From the NCBI GenBank assembly GCA_030426385.1, contig JAUHYI010000014.1, forward strand, positions 1 to 64,000: 64,000 nt of DNA, written 5' to 3'. The stretch is from Phycisphaerae bacterium. GTDB lineage: Bacteria; Planctomycetota; Phycisphaerae; Phycisphaerales; Phycisphaeraceae. The first letter of the stretch is position 1. Every line of letters starts with the position of its first letter. The notes beneath the pieces were generated by a model. It was not told the origin of the DNA and ran no database searches. It saw only the letters and a list, made by a program, of their open reading frames with translations. Positions 8,370 to 17,434 of the stretch are shown here, piece after piece. Both the position numbers and the translations under genes were made by a program.

Positions 8370-9458
8370 TTATCTCGGTGATCGAGCTGATGCCACCATG
8401 TTTTTCCGTGATCGTGAGCCCATCAGACCTGCACTGATGACGAGCATGGCCAGCACACTCGGTTCTGGAATAGCTTGCGTGATCTGGTCTGCCAGGGTTT
8501 GGCCGATGAATTCGTACGTACCATCGGCGAAATGTAGTTCGTCTACATAATAGGGATCGGTTCCCGGATTCAGGGCCAGGTATTGATCGAGTAACGCATT
8601 CGTGTCGAACAGTTCCACGTTGGCGTAATTTTTCGCATTGAACCCACTGAGCAAGCTGCTGTTGAAGGCATCAATTGCGGCGTTGAGTCCAACCGCGTCG
8701 CCGTTGTATGGGCCGGACAAGCTGTAATCGTCGCCTACCGCAGCCAGGTTCATCAGAATCAGGTTGGAGTCGGAAGGCAGTAAGCTCACGGCCAGATCGA
8801 CGAGATTGAGCAAACGTGTTGGGGCGGAGGCCGCATCTTCGCCGTTCTTCACGTCGTTAATGCCGATCCACAAAATAACCATATCGACATCGCTGGGATC
8901 GTGACCCGGACCGCTAGCGTTGAGCATGGTCGGCAGGTGTTCGAAAATGCCGCGTGCGGTGGCTTGCCCGCCGTCGGGTTGATTCGGCCCGAAGTTTTCG
9001 GGAATCGTGCCTTCGGTATATTTGAAGGAAACCATATCGCCGCCGTGGTCCACGACATTGCTGGCCGTGTGCAGCTGTGATGTTCCAGCCACGTTCGTGA
9101 GATCATACGTTCCGCCGATGCGCCAACTGGAATGGCCTTCGTGGTATTTATTCAGATCACTGGTGCCATCCTGATAGACCGTGCCACCCGCCCCGGTGCC
9201 ATTGCTATCGGTTTGGAACTGCGAGCCAACCATTTCGATATCAAATCCCTGGCTGGTCAGTTCGTTGAACATTGGCACGCGGTAGCCGTAAGGTGCGCTG
9301 GGCACAGGAAACGTGTTGATCCCATGTGTCAGCGAGTCGCCAATGGACATGATTTTGTATGGATCTGCTTGCGCGGTGCTCGCTGCGGCCAAGCCGATGA
9401 GACCACACAGTCCAAATGCCGTGACATTGCTAATTGAATAGACGCTTCTCCCGTCCAT
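8370..9458 (-). CDS. secreted SGNH/GDSL hydrolase with PEP-CTERM anchor
   Basis: About 362 residues. The start at 9458 is chosen for GGAG about 10 nt upstream and a following signal peptide (hydrophobic core AFGLCGLIGLAAAS, then AQA-DP); the frame is open further upstream but that part is not signal-like. Block I IMSIGDSLTHG supplies the nucleophile Ser, WIGIND is block III, and DELHFADGTY carries the Asp and His of block V. The C-terminus IPEPSVLAMLVISAGL then Arg/Lys-rich tail is a PEP-CTERM sorting signal, so the enzyme should be exported and processed by an exosortase. It is probably an esterase, perhaps removing acetyl groups from the surface polysaccharide made by its neighbours. Confidence 0.9.
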   Translation of the reverse strand: MDGRSVYSISNVTAFGLCGLIGLAAASTAQADPYKIMSIGDSLTHGINTFPVPSAPYGYRVPMFNELTSQGFDIEMVGSQFQTDSNGTGAGGTVYQDGTSDLNKYHEGHSSWRIGGTYDLTNVAGTSQLHTASNVVDHGGDMVSFKYTEGTIPENFGPNQPDGGQATARGIFEHLPTMLNASGPGHDPSDVDMVILWIGINDVKNGEDAASAPTRLLNLVDLAVSLLPSDSNLILMNLAAVGDDYSLSGPYNGDAVGLNAAIDAFNSSLLSGFNAKNYANVELFDTNALLDQYLALNPGTDPYYVDELHFADGTYEFIGQTLADQITQAIPEPSVLAMLVISAGLMGSRSRKNMVASARSPR

Positions 9459-9909
9459 ATGCTTTCTTCTCCAGAATCGTTTGCTCGATGCGTTGGCTCG
9501 CATCGAGTCGTTGTTAGTCAGTTCTCTCCGGAAACCCAACCGGTAAATTTGGTGTTTTAGCTTGCGCTCATTGAAACGCTGTGAAGGTTGGCAGCGTTTA
9601 TCCCACACATTCGGCCGAATAGCCCCGGCGCTATGGTATGTGCAGTAGTGTGATTTTCCCTGTGAAATATAGCTTGTGTGTACCCTGTCTGCAAGCATTA
9701 TCGGACTAAATATCGCGTGTCTTTGGCGGTATTTATAATTTTCTTCGCTCGTGAGTTTGTTTGTATAGTTTGGATAATTTAGCGAATTTAGTGTGAATTC
9801 AACCCGGCTCGAAGGAATTCGCCACGGGAACACACCACGGTATCGCGTCACAAGGGCTCAAAACGCCGGTTTTGAGGCCGGCCGGGCGGACGAGGACCGG
9901 CAGGAGGGG
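9459..9909. other. 451-bp intergenic region, AT-rich leader of the SGNH gene
   Basis: No coding sequence is supported. The part near the SGNH start holds a perfect inverted repeat (9484-9507). The central part is AT-rich and is the probable promoter region. The part nearest 9910 is the 3' flank of a glycosyltransferase gene. Confidence 0.5.
9484..9507. promoter_or_regulatory. perfect inverted repeat upstream of SGNH PEP-CTERM gene
   Basis: CTCGATGCG (9484-9492) and CGCATCGAG (9499-9507) are separated by 6 nt, starting 26 bp before the start codon. It could be an operator or a 5'-UTR hairpin close to the ribosome-binding site. Confidence 0.45.
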
Positions 9910-10998
9910 TTAATTGTTGGGGGCTGTCGGCGTGGGGGAGGGGGTGGTACCGGGCTGATCGTGGCCGTTGAGCCGATATCGAATTTTGTAGGGCATGCGG
10001 CTCTGGCTTTCGTGGTAAATGCGAACCATCAATTCGCTGAGCACGCCCATCATGATGAACAGCACGCCCATGAGGAACGTCATCATGGAAAACAACAGCA
10101 ACACGTTATTGTTCATTTTGATCTGGTAGTCACCGCCGGTCATGATGCCGTAGCGCTGCAGGATGGCCACGAACAACGACAGGAACGAAACCGCCAACAC
10201 GATCATGGTCAGTTTGCCGAAAAAATAGATCGGCTTGGTGAGATAGTCCCCGAGGAATTTTACGGTTAGCAGATCCAGCAACACCTTGAACGTGCGTTTG
10301 AGGCCGTATTTGGAATGGCCGAATTCGCGAGCGCGATGGTTGACCACCTGTTCGGTGACCCGGGCCCCACGCCATTTGCAGATCGCCGGTAGGAATCGAT
10401 GCATCTCGCCATAGATCGTGACATCTTCGAGTACCTGTCGGCGATAGGCTTTCAGTGAACAACCGAAGTCGTGGATCTCTGTGGTCCAGGTCAGTTTCTT
10501 AATGAGGCGATTGGCAATTTTCGAAGGCAGCTTTCGTACCAGCGCATTGTCCTTGCGATCTTTACGCCAGCCACTGACGATGTCCCACTTGCCCGGCTCG
10601 GCACCGTTTTCATCAAGCTTGGCGACCAGCTTGGGAATGTCTGCCGGATCGTTTTGCAAATCGCCATCCATCGGTACGATCACGGCGCCACGTGCTGCAT
10701 CAAACCCTGCGGCCATCGCAGCCGTTTGGCCGAAATTTCGCATCAGTTCGATGATCGTCACGCGCTCGTCGCCTGCGGTGACTTCCCGCAAACGTGCTAC
10801 GCTGTTATCCCACGAGCCATCGCTGACGAAAATGGCTTCGTAGTTATAGATGCCATCGTCCATCACTTTGCGAATTTCTTCGTACAGTTTGGGGATGCCT
10901 TCTTCTTCATTGAAGATCGGCACGCAGATGGATACGTCGATCGTAGGATCGTACGCCGATTTGGTGGTGGGCAAGTGGTTGTGAATGGGCTTAGCCAT
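9910..10998 (-). CDS. GT2 polyprenyl-phosphate sugar transferase (DPM1/GtrB-like)
   Basis: About 362 residues. VSICVPIFNEEEG opens the GT-A domain, and PMDGDLQNDP matches the DxDLQ(D/N)P block that separates dolichol/undecaprenyl-phosphate sugar synthases (DPM1, GtrB, ArnC) from other GT2 enzymes. Two C-terminal hydrophobic hairpins (YFFGKLTMIVLAVSF and LLLFSMMTFLMGVLF) match the membrane anchor of that family. The start at 10998 has GGAG upstream and overlaps the previous gene by 8 bp. It probably makes a polyprenyl-phosphate sugar used outside the membrane. No partner GtrA or GT-C enzyme is seen next to it. Confidence 0.88.
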   Translation of the reverse strand: MAKPIHNHLPTTKSAYDPTIDVSICVPIFNEEEGIPKLYEEIRKVMDDGIYNYEAIFVSDGSWDNSVARLREVTAGDERVTIIELMRNFGQTAAMAAGFDAARGAVIVPMDGDLQNDPADIPKLVAKLDENGAEPGKWDIVSGWRKDRKDNALVRKLPSKIANRLIKKLTWTTEIHDFGCSLKAYRRQVLEDVTIYGEMHRFLPAICKWRGARVTEQVVNHRAREFGHSKYGLKRTFKVLLDLLTVKFLGDYLTKPIYFFGKLTMIVLAVSFLSLFVAILQRYGIMTGGDYQIKMNNNVLLLFSMMTFLMGVLFIMMGVLSELMVRIYHESQSRMPYKIRYRLNGHDQPGTTPSPTPTAPNN

Positions 10999-11968
10999 GT
11001 GAGTTCTCCGTCGGTGCGGTCGCGTTTGGATTAAATCGGGAAGCGCATTGGTCATTGAGTTGTTGTGTGGCGGCGCTTTTGCCATGCAACAAACAGTTTC
11101 GTTGATACCGTCGTAAAAATTTGCGAAATGCCAGGTCGTCGTAGCGTGGGGCGCGTGTGATCATCGATCGCACATAACCCCACCACATAGCCAGGCCACC
11201 GAGTAATATCGGCGGACGCGTCATGCGGAATAACGCGCTGGCGGTCATGTAGGACAAACTTGTTCCCATAAACCATTGGCCAAAACCGTGACGCATTCGG
11301 CCCGTGAAAATGCCCTTGTGGCTCGACCCCATCGGTCGCAGGTGAATGAAACGCAATTCCGGATCGTCCCACGCACATGCTTTCCAGCCCAGCATGCGAC
11401 AGCGATGCGAATCGATGCCATCCCACATCACTTGCCGCACAAATCCGCCGATCTGTTGGAAGCATCGCGTTTGGTAAAACTTGATCATGCCCACCGACAT
11501 CTCGTCACCGCAGGCTTCGCTGATCAATTCCCCCTCAAAATTTTTGCCGGCATTGGTGGGCCCAGGGAAATACGGCTTGCCACTGCACGTGCCGATGCGC
11601 GGGTCCTCTTCCATGCGCTCCATCAATGTTTCGAAATAACGCAGCGGCAAATCCAGATCCACATCAATTTTGCATACGTAATCAAACTCGTTTGGATCAA
11701 TCGTGTCATAGCCCGCATAAAACGCTTCGATCACGCCGGGGCCTACCTTCCGCTTACCGCGGTTCGGCTTAGGCACCACGCGAATGCAATCATGCTTCGC
11801 CGCATACTCGGCAAGAATTTCCGGCGTCTCATCCGTTGAGCCATCATCCACAATCACCCAACGCGCCGGTGGCACGGTTTGCCCCAACACGCTATCCAAC
11901 GTGCGCCGCAAAAATTCCGCTTCATCACGACACGGACTGATCAAACAATAACGACGGTTTTCACTCAT
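10991..11968 (-). CDS. glycosyltransferase family 2
   Basis: About 325 residues. CLISPCRDEAEFL and WVIVDDGSTDETPEI are the GT-A nucleotide-binding blocks, and CKIDVDLDLP carries the metal-binding acidic motif. A mid-protein region with Trp-Asp and Cys-Arg motifs is the likely acceptor site, and a basic, aromatic C-terminus may lie on the membrane. I chose the ATG at 11968 over 11992 because the GT fold starts immediately after it; neither has a convincing Shine-Dalgarno sequence. The stop overlaps the next gene by 8 bp. Confidence 0.85.
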   Translation of the reverse strand: MSENRRYCLISPCRDEAEFLRRTLDSVLGQTVPPARWVIVDDGSTDETPEILAEYAAKHDCIRVVPKPNRGKRKVGPGVIEAFYAGYDTIDPNEFDYVCKIDVDLDLPLRYFETLMERMEEDPRIGTCSGKPYFPGPTNAGKNFEGELISEACGDEMSVGMIKFYQTRCFQQIGGFVRQVMWDGIDSHRCRMLGWKACAWDDPELRFIHLRPMGSSHKGIFTGRMRHGFGQWFMGTSLSYMTASALFRMTRPPILLGGLAMWWGYVRSMITRAPRYDDLAFRKFLRRYQRNCLLHGKSAATQQLNDQCASRFNPNATAPTENSHG

Positions 11969-12075
11969 GATGCTGTGTTCTACTCGTAACATTCATCGCC
12001 ACGCCCGCACTTGCCGGCATCGATTTGATTTGATGGCCAATAATATTGCGCCCGGATTTTTAACAACGTCGGCAT

Positions 12076-12672
12076 TCACGCCGAATTGGATTGCGCTGCG
12101 ATTTTCTGACGTAACGTGTGGGCCACGATATGCCCCACGGATAATTGCACATCCTCAATCAGGCCGTAGTGATGACTGGGAATATGCATATGCACATCGG
12201 CCAAGGCCCCGATTTTTCCCCCGGTCATCCCCGTGATCGCGGCCGTTTTAATGCCATGGGCTGCGGCAAATTCAATGGCCCGCACGACGTTTGCCGAATT
12301 CCCCGAACAACTGATCGCTACCGCGATATCGCCCGGCCGACCATAGCTTTCCAACGGATGTCGAAACACATCATCGTAACTATCGTCATTGCTGATTGCC
12401 GTGAGCATTTCAACATTGTCGCACAGCGAATAGGCTCGCAGACGGCGTTGGCCTGTCACCTGCGAGGTCTTCACATAATCCGCCACATGATGGCCCGCAC
12501 ACGACGCGCTGCCGCCGTTGCCAAATAGATACACGCAGCGATCCTCTTGCCATGCGTCGAACAACATGTCGACATAATCATCGATAGGCTGAGGATCGAC
12601 CTGCTCCAGCAACGCACGTAATGCGGTCATGTAGTTCGCTGCGTTATTGATGTTGTCCGGTGATGTTTTCAT
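12076..12672 (-). CDS. SIS-domain sugar-phosphate isomerase, GmhA-like
   Basis: 198 residues covering one complete SIS domain, the usual length for sedoheptulose-7-phosphate isomerase. FGNGGSASCAGHHVADYVK matches the substrate-binding loop, ISCSGNSANV the second phosphate-binding loop, and EDVQLSVGHIVAH the C-terminal helix with catalytic Glu and His. GmhA makes D-glycero-heptose-7-phosphate for heptose-containing envelope glycans, so this gene suggests heptose in the product. No gmhB, hldE or hldD is seen in the window, and another phosphosugar substrate is possible. Confidence 0.83.
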   Translation of the reverse strand: MKTSPDNINNAANYMTALRALLEQVDPQPIDDYVDMLFDAWQEDRCVYLFGNGGSASCAGHHVADYVKTSQVTGQRRLRAYSLCDNVEMLTAISNDDSYDDVFRHPLESYGRPGDIAVAISCSGNSANVVRAIEFAAAHGIKTAAITGMTGGKIGALADVHMHIPSHHYGLIEDVQLSVGHIVAHTLRQKIAAQSNSA

Positions 12673-12723
12673 GCGACAGATGAAGGGGCCCTGAATGTTC
12701 GATTCGTCTTGAACCGTTCCCTA

Positions 12724-14103
12724 TTATGACAGGTTTCCCGCTTGCGAAAATGCAGCGGTCAACCGATCCAGATTCCCCTCCAATGAAAATTCCCGAGCGA
12801 TCTGCGCCCGACCTGCTTGCCCCAGTTGGTCACGTCGGTTTTTGTCCGTCATCAAGCTTACTAATGTCTGGGCCAATTCCTCGGCTTGCCCCGCGTTGAC
12901 CATCACGCCGCTTTTATCATGTTCGATCAATTCGCGAATGGCAGGGAGGTCGCCGCTGATCGCGCATTTACTCGCGGCCATGGCTTCCATGAGTACCACG
13001 GGTATGCCATCGCGATCGCCGTCTTGCGCAGGTTGGCAATTCAAAATAAACATGTCGCATTGGGCCATGTGTTGCCGAACGCAATCGTTGTTCTGTGCCC
13101 CCAGAAACGACACGTGTTCATCAATCCCCAACGACGTGGCCAGTTCTCGCAACGATTTTTCTTCGGGGCCATCGCCGACGATTACCAGTCGCCAACGTCC
13201 GTCATCTGTGTGCAATTGCCCGCGTTCCGACAACTTCGCCCAGGCTTGTAACAACGGCCCGACACCTTTTTTGGGCACCAGTCGGCCAACGGTCAGTAAT
13301 GTCAGCTCGCTGGTGGTTTTTCCCGTCGTGGTATGCGTCGCTTCCGCGCCATCTCCGTCACTGGGCACACCACAACGCACCACCGGCAACCTCCCACCCC
13401 CCGCCCCCCCCACATTTCCCCCCGCATTCCCCCCCACATCCCCCCCCGCATTCCTGCCCATACTTCCCTCGGGTTTATCTTCAAGATTGATCCCCGCATC
13501 GCGCAGCGCTTCGCGATAAAACTCGCGATGCCAATAGCTGATGCAACTGACAAAGGCTGCGCGTTGCAATTTGGTCACCAGCAACTGTCGATCACGAAAT
13601 AAATCGGCTGCATGCCCTGTAAAACTAAACGGCACACCCAGGCCTGCTGCCGCATACATCGCGATCGTTGTGGGCACGTGGGCCATGTGGGCATGCACAT
13701 GCGTGACAGCGACATTCGCTCCGCGCAATCGTCGGGCTAACGATAATCCGCCCAGGCCTTGCGCGATGATTTTCAATCGCCCACTTATTCCTCGCACATC
13801 GTGACGGCCCAACGCATCGCCTAGCATGCGCCATAACAGCCGTGGATTTTTCAAGCATTCGATCAAACCCTGCCACCACCAGCCACCCTGATAAACCACC
13901 ACGGCTTGGGCTGCCAGTTCATCCAGTGCGGCTGTTCCCAAATTCGTTTCAGGGCTGCGTACGGATGCGGCGGTCACCTGATACCCGCGTTGACGCAATC
14001 CCAAGACCTCGCGATATACGAACGTTTCTGATCGCTTGGGCAATTGTGCGGCGACGTACAACAACGCCGGACGCGGGCTCTCGGAATTCAAACTGGTACT
14101 CAT
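12724..14103 (-). CDS. glycosyltransferase family 4 with internal Gly/Asn repeat
   Basis: About 459 residues. LLYVAAQLPKRSETFVYREV is the N-terminal signature of WcaL/AmsK-like colanic-acid glycosyltransferases. LLTVGRLVPKKGVGPLLQAW and GIPVVLMEAMAA form the C-terminal donor site. Between the two Rossmann domains sits GRNAGGDVGGNAGGNVGG, a Gly/Asn repeat coded by runs of seven or eight cytosines on the plus strand (13392-13462); this is not part of the family fold. The start at 14103 follows the previous stop by 16 bp. The frame is open 82 codons further upstream but overlaps the preceding gene. Confidence 0.86.
   Translation of the reverse strand: MSTSLNSESPRPALLYVAAQLPKRSETFVYREVLGLRQRGYQVTAASVRSPETNLGTAALDELAAQAVVVYQGGWWWQGLIECLKNPRLLWRMLGDALGRHDVRGISGRLKIIAQGLGGLSLARRLRGANVAVTHVHAHMAHVPTTIAMYAAAGLGVPFSFTGHAADLFRDRQLLVTKLQRAAFVSCISYWHREFYREALRDAGINLEDKPEGSMGRNAGGDVGGNAGGNVGGAGGGRLPVVRCGVPSDGDGAEATHTTTGKTTSELTLLTVGRLVPKKGVGPLLQAWAKLSERGQLHTDDGRWRLVIVGDGPEEKSLRELATSLGIDEHVSFLGAQNNDCVRQHMAQCDMFILNCQPAQDGDRDGIPVVLMEAMAASKCAISGDLPAIRELIEHDKSGVMVNAGQAEELAQTLVSLMTDKNRRDQLGQAGRAQIAREFSLEGNLDRLTAAFSQAGNLS
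13392..13462. repeat. C-run minisatellite inside a glycosyltransferase gene
   Basis: Units of about 12 nt, such as CCCCCCGCATTC and CCCCCCACATCC, repeat in frame and encode the Gly/Asn-rich insert. Length changes in multiples of 3 would keep the frame. Slippage within the C-runs would break it. Confidence 0.7.
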
Positions 14104-14119
14104 CGTGTGCGTAATTCGT

Positions 14120-15301
14120 TCAGGCCTGCTGCCTGGATGAGGCATGGGTTTGCGCTTGCGCGGCGGATGACGTGGCGTTGGACGCCTGGTATTCGATAAT
14201 GTTGGAACGCGATCCCGATAGCTGTCCCCAGAAAAACCGCAACACGCCACGGCCGCCGTAGGGTTTCGATGCCACCGTGCATAAGGCGTAGGCCATAGCC
14301 AATCCGCGATCCACATTGCGACCGCGACACCATTGGTATGTTCGGCCACCCCACCACAAAAACGGCAACATCAATATCCCGGCGATAACCAATCCCCACG
14401 CGCCGAGCCACGCACTACTGACCAGGGCCGCGACGATCATCAGGGGTAATACGATGCCCTGCAAAAACATGCCGCGGGCTCGCTTCCACCATTTTTTGCC
14501 GTGGCCATGTCGGTGTCGCCAACCCACTTCCGCATACGCATGGCCCGATCGCAGATACCGTCGAGCAAACGCGCCGAAGGAATAAATTTGAATGTCATGC
14601 CCCGCCATCGTGACGTCCAATCGATGCATCTTCCAACCTGCCTGGCCCAGTCGAAAACACAATTCCGGCTCTTCGCCAGCGATCAAATCAACGGACCACC
14701 CGCCCACGCTGCGTATCGCTGACGCGCGCACAAATGAATCGCCACCAAAATAATCCACAGGACCGGCTGGTGTATTCCATTCGATGTCTGTCATGCGATG
14801 ATAAATCGAACCGGCTAAATCTTCTTCGAAACGTCGGCCCGAAACACCTGCGATTTTTGCGTCACTTTGCAAACATGTTTCCGCATGTTCGAACCATTGC
14901 GTGTCAACAATGCAATCGCCATCAACAAACTGAATCCATTCGAGATCAGGATGATGTTCTTTAAACCAATCCAGTCCTGTTTGTCGCCCACGTGCTGCGG
15001 TCAGCTTGCCCTCTTTTAATTCAATCGCCACGGCACCGGCTGCCCGCGCATTGGCCACGCTGTCATCGCTCGATTGTGAATCGACATACACCACGCGCGT
15101 GTCCGGCCTCGTCACACTCTTGATACACGCAATCAATCGCGCGCCTTCATTGCGACCGATCACAATTACGCCTATACGCGGGTTGCCCGTGTGATCCGGT
15201 GCGCCATGGCCGACCGATGACTTGGTGGATTCATGGTCCGTTGGCGAGTGTGAGCGTGAGGGTGTGGGAGTGGGCGTGAGTGGGGGGGTGGGTGGGGTCA
15301 T
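14120..15301 (-). CDS. glycosyltransferase family 2
   Basis: About 393 residues. A Pro/Thr/Ser-rich N-terminus (PPTPPLTPTPTPS) precedes the GT-A blocks GVIVIGRNEGARL and VVYVDSQSSDDSV; FVDGDCIVD carries the DxD motif and GEEPELCFRL the acceptor region. Two hydrophobic stretches near the C-terminus (IVLPLMIVAALVSSAWLGAW and LVIAGILMLPFLWW) suggest a membrane hairpin. The start at 15301 overlaps the sulfotransferase stop in an ATGA, which fixes the start and argues for coupled translation. The proline-rich N-terminus is encoded by a G-rich tract like those in nearby spacers. Confidence 0.86.
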   Translation of the reverse strand: MTPPTPPLTPTPTPSRSHSPTDHESTKSSVGHGAPDHTGNPRIGVIVIGRNEGARLIACIKSVTRPDTRVVYVDSQSSDDSVANARAAGAVAIELKEGKLTAARGRQTGLDWFKEHHPDLEWIQFVDGDCIVDTQWFEHAETCLQSDAKIAGVSGRRFEEDLAGSIYHRMTDIEWNTPAGPVDYFGGDSFVRASAIRSVGGWSVDLIAGEEPELCFRLGQAGWKMHRLDVTMAGHDIQIYSFGAFARRYLRSGHAYAEVGWRHRHGHGKKWWKRARGMFLQGIVLPLMIVAALVSSAWLGAWGLVIAGILMLPFLWWGGRTYQWCRGRNVDRGLAMAYALCTVASKPYGGRGVLRFFWGQLSGSRSNIIEYQASNATSSAAQAQTHASSRQQA

Positions 15302-16227
15302 GCGACGGATTCCTGTCGCGGCGTAATTCGGGTGGAGCTGTATTGCTGTTGCACCGCCTGCGCCCATTGCGGGTTCGCTGTACTTGTGCCGATTTCTACA
15401 AAATTATCGCATCGCAAGGGCAAGCCTAACATTTGGCCGAGTTCAGCCAAGTCTTCGTTGAAAATTTCGGTCAACTCAGCGATTGAGGCTTTGCTCAATT
15501 TCGGGCGTTTGTTAATCGTCCATAGACGTTTGACCGTATCCCGCCAGGATTGCGGCACCAAATGCAAACGTATCCAACGCAATCCCGGAAAACTTAATAT
15601 CCAATCACGGATCGGATTCGTCCGCAATTTTTTACTCGATACGTTTTGTTGATCCATATCAAAGCGCCACACCGGTTTGCCCGGATAGCCGAGGAATTGA
15701 CATACGCGTTCGAGTTCCTGTTGCGGATGATCACGCAGATTTTCAAAAAACACGGGCAACACCCGGTCGCAGCCGAATCGCTCTATAAATGGTTTCAACT
15801 GACGGGCATACTGGCTGTAAGCTATCAGCGGTTCAAAGCGATGGATGGCCTTGTTGATTTTTTTGGTCACTAGCCGTTTGGTCCATTCGTGCATGTGTTG
15901 CGAAACCAACCGATCGATTGGATGCCGCATCACATAAATGAATTTTGCATCAGGCACATGTTCGGCCAATCGGTTGACCGTTTCAGGATACGTCGGCAAT
16001 TTGGTGTAGTGTGTGCTCGACTCGCCACAGAATTCCGCATCGTTGTGGTTGCTAAATAGTTGGTGATACCAATCCATGCCCTTGGCATAGACTTCATCAT
16101 CAGAGAAAAAATTTGGTTCCTTGGGCGTCGACATAAAAACACCTGGCTGCTGTGCCAGTTGTTCATGCAAGGTGCTCGTGGCGCATTTCATGGCACCGAT
16201 GATGATGAAATCAGGTAGTCGTGGCAT
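15298..16227 (-). CDS. PAPS-dependent carbohydrate sulfotransferase
   Basis: 309 residues. FIIIGAMKCATSTLHEQL is the 5'-phosphosulfate-binding loop, with the Lys of the GxxKxxTTxL pattern. VMRHPIDRLVSQHMHEW is the 3'-phosphate-binding block with the conserved Arg and Ser. This matches the NodH/heparan-sulfotransferase-like family that transfers sulfate from PAPS to sugar hydroxyls. It overlaps the following GT2 gene by 4 bp (ATGA), so sulfation and sugar addition are encoded together. There is no signal peptide, which suggests cytoplasmic sulfation of the lipid-linked unit. Confidence 0.88.
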   Translation of the reverse strand: MPRLPDFIIIGAMKCATSTLHEQLAQQPGVFMSTPKEPNFFSDDEVYAKGMDWYHQLFSNHNDAEFCGESSTHYTKLPTYPETVNRLAEHVPDAKFIYVMRHPIDRLVSQHMHEWTKRLVTKKINKAIHRFEPLIAYSQYARQLKPFIERFGCDRVLPVFFENLRDHPQQELERVCQFLGYPGKPVWRFDMDQQNVSSKKLRTNPIRDWILSFPGLRWIRLHLVPQSWRDTVKRLWTINKRPKLSKASIAELTEIFNEDLAELGQMLGLPLRCDNFVEIGTSTANPQWAQAVQQQYSSTRITPRQESVA

Positions 16228-16318
16228 GATATCAACCGATCCAATAGACCCTGTAAATTCAGTGTGATTGTCGCGTCGCAGGTGGTCTAAGCCTGTGGTC
16301 TTTTAACGCGACATGCGT

Positions 16319-16341
16319 TGTCATGCGTGGGCGGCATGACA
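16319..16341. terminator. hairpin between GT2 and sulfotransferase genes
   Basis: TGTCATGC (16319-16326) and GCATGACA (16334-16341) pair perfectly around a 7-nt loop, 25 bp past the GT2 stop at 16366. There is no strong T-run, so it is a weak terminator or RNA-end stabiliser candidate. Confidence 0.35.
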
Positions 16342-16365
16342 TGGTTTAGCGTGGCTTGGTATGAC

Positions 16366-17349
16366 TCATGGACGATACGGTCGCAATGGATGAATCGCAT
16401 GAGTCCAAATGTCGCGACTGGCCCGGTCACTGATATGCGTGGGACGTCCTGCCAGTTCCCGACATTTAGCAATCGCTCGTCCCAACAGCCATAATCCGTT
16501 GGTCATCCATAAACCGGGCAAGCCATACCATTTTGCAAAATACCGCGAGCGTGCTGCGTAATAGTAGGCTGGTAATCGTTTCCGTTGCGCGGCGTTTTGT
16601 TTGACGCTCGACGTGCCACCACGCAGGTGCACCACATGTGCGTTTGGCCAATACAACACGCCGTGCCCTGCTTTTTTAGCGCGACGGCAGGTATCGATGT
16701 CTTCGAAATACATGAAGTACCCTTCGTCCATCAAACCGATGTCATCGATCACTGTTTTTCGAATCAAGCAACAGGCGAAGCTGACCCATTCCGGTTCAAA
16801 CGGTTCATCACGTACGGGCATGGATGTTTCACTGCCGGAAAATAATTTGGTCAACGGCCCGGTTGCTGCTGCGCCCAGGAATTCGCTGATCGGTGTGCGG
16901 TATCGGAATGTACTGACCTGCGCCTCACCATTGGGCCACTCCAGGCGCACGCCGACGATGCCGGTTTTTGGATTATCGTGCAATGCTTGCAACATTGAAC
17001 CGATTGCGCCGGGTCGCACCAACGTATCGCTGTTAAGTAACAGATACGCCTCCGCGTCGCCGGTCTCGCGCAGGTGTTTCATGCCCACGTTGTTCCCTGA
17101 TGAGAACCCTCCATTCACCGGCGATCGCAATAGTTCGCACCAATCCGACCAACCGCGCTGGGCGATCGCCTGTTCGATAATGTCGGGCGAATCATCGCCG
17201 CTCAAATTATCCACGATCACCACGCGCACGTTGGTATGACGTTCGATTTCGATCGCTAAGGTATCCAGGCAATCAATCGTCATCGCCGCAGTGCGGTAGT
17301 TGATGATGACAATGCCCAGCGGCGCAGGTTTTTTTTGAGTCTCATTCAT
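16366..17349 (-). CDS. glycosyltransferase family 2, rhamnosyltransferase-like
   Basis: 327 residues. IVIINYRTAAMT and VVIVDNLSGDDSPD form the donor site, LLLNSDTLVRPGA holds the metal-binding Asp, and FEDIDTCRRAKKAGHGV is the EDxDxxxRxxxxG block of the WbbL-type family. The protein begins almost directly with the fold, so the 17349 start is sound. It lies between the two sulfotransferases, which suggests that its sugar or the neighbouring one is sulfated. The donor is unknown. Confidence 0.87.
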   Translation of the reverse strand: MNETQKKPAPLGIVIINYRTAAMTIDCLDTLAIEIERHTNVRVVIVDNLSGDDSPDIIEQAIAQRGWSDWCELLRSPVNGGFSSGNNVGMKHLRETGDAEAYLLLNSDTLVRPGAIGSMLQALHDNPKTGIVGVRLEWPNGEAQVSTFRYRTPISEFLGAAATGPLTKLFSGSETSMPVRDEPFEPEWVSFACCLIRKTVIDDIGLMDEGYFMYFEDIDTCRRAKKAGHGVLYWPNAHVVHLRGGTSSVKQNAAQRKRLPAYYYAARSRYFAKWYGLPGLWMTNGLWLLGRAIAKCRELAGRPTHISDRASRDIWTHAIHPLRPYRP

Positions 17350-17434
17350 ACTTCATTGCGAAAACAATTGACAAATTCAGCACTTATATAGTTAGCGCTT
17401 CGCACACAGGGTTCATCGCAGACCACATCATCGC

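Noticed and set aside
9459-9851. N-terminal extension of the SGNH gene
   Set aside because: The open frame continues upstream, but the signal peptide and ribosome-binding site place the start at 9458.
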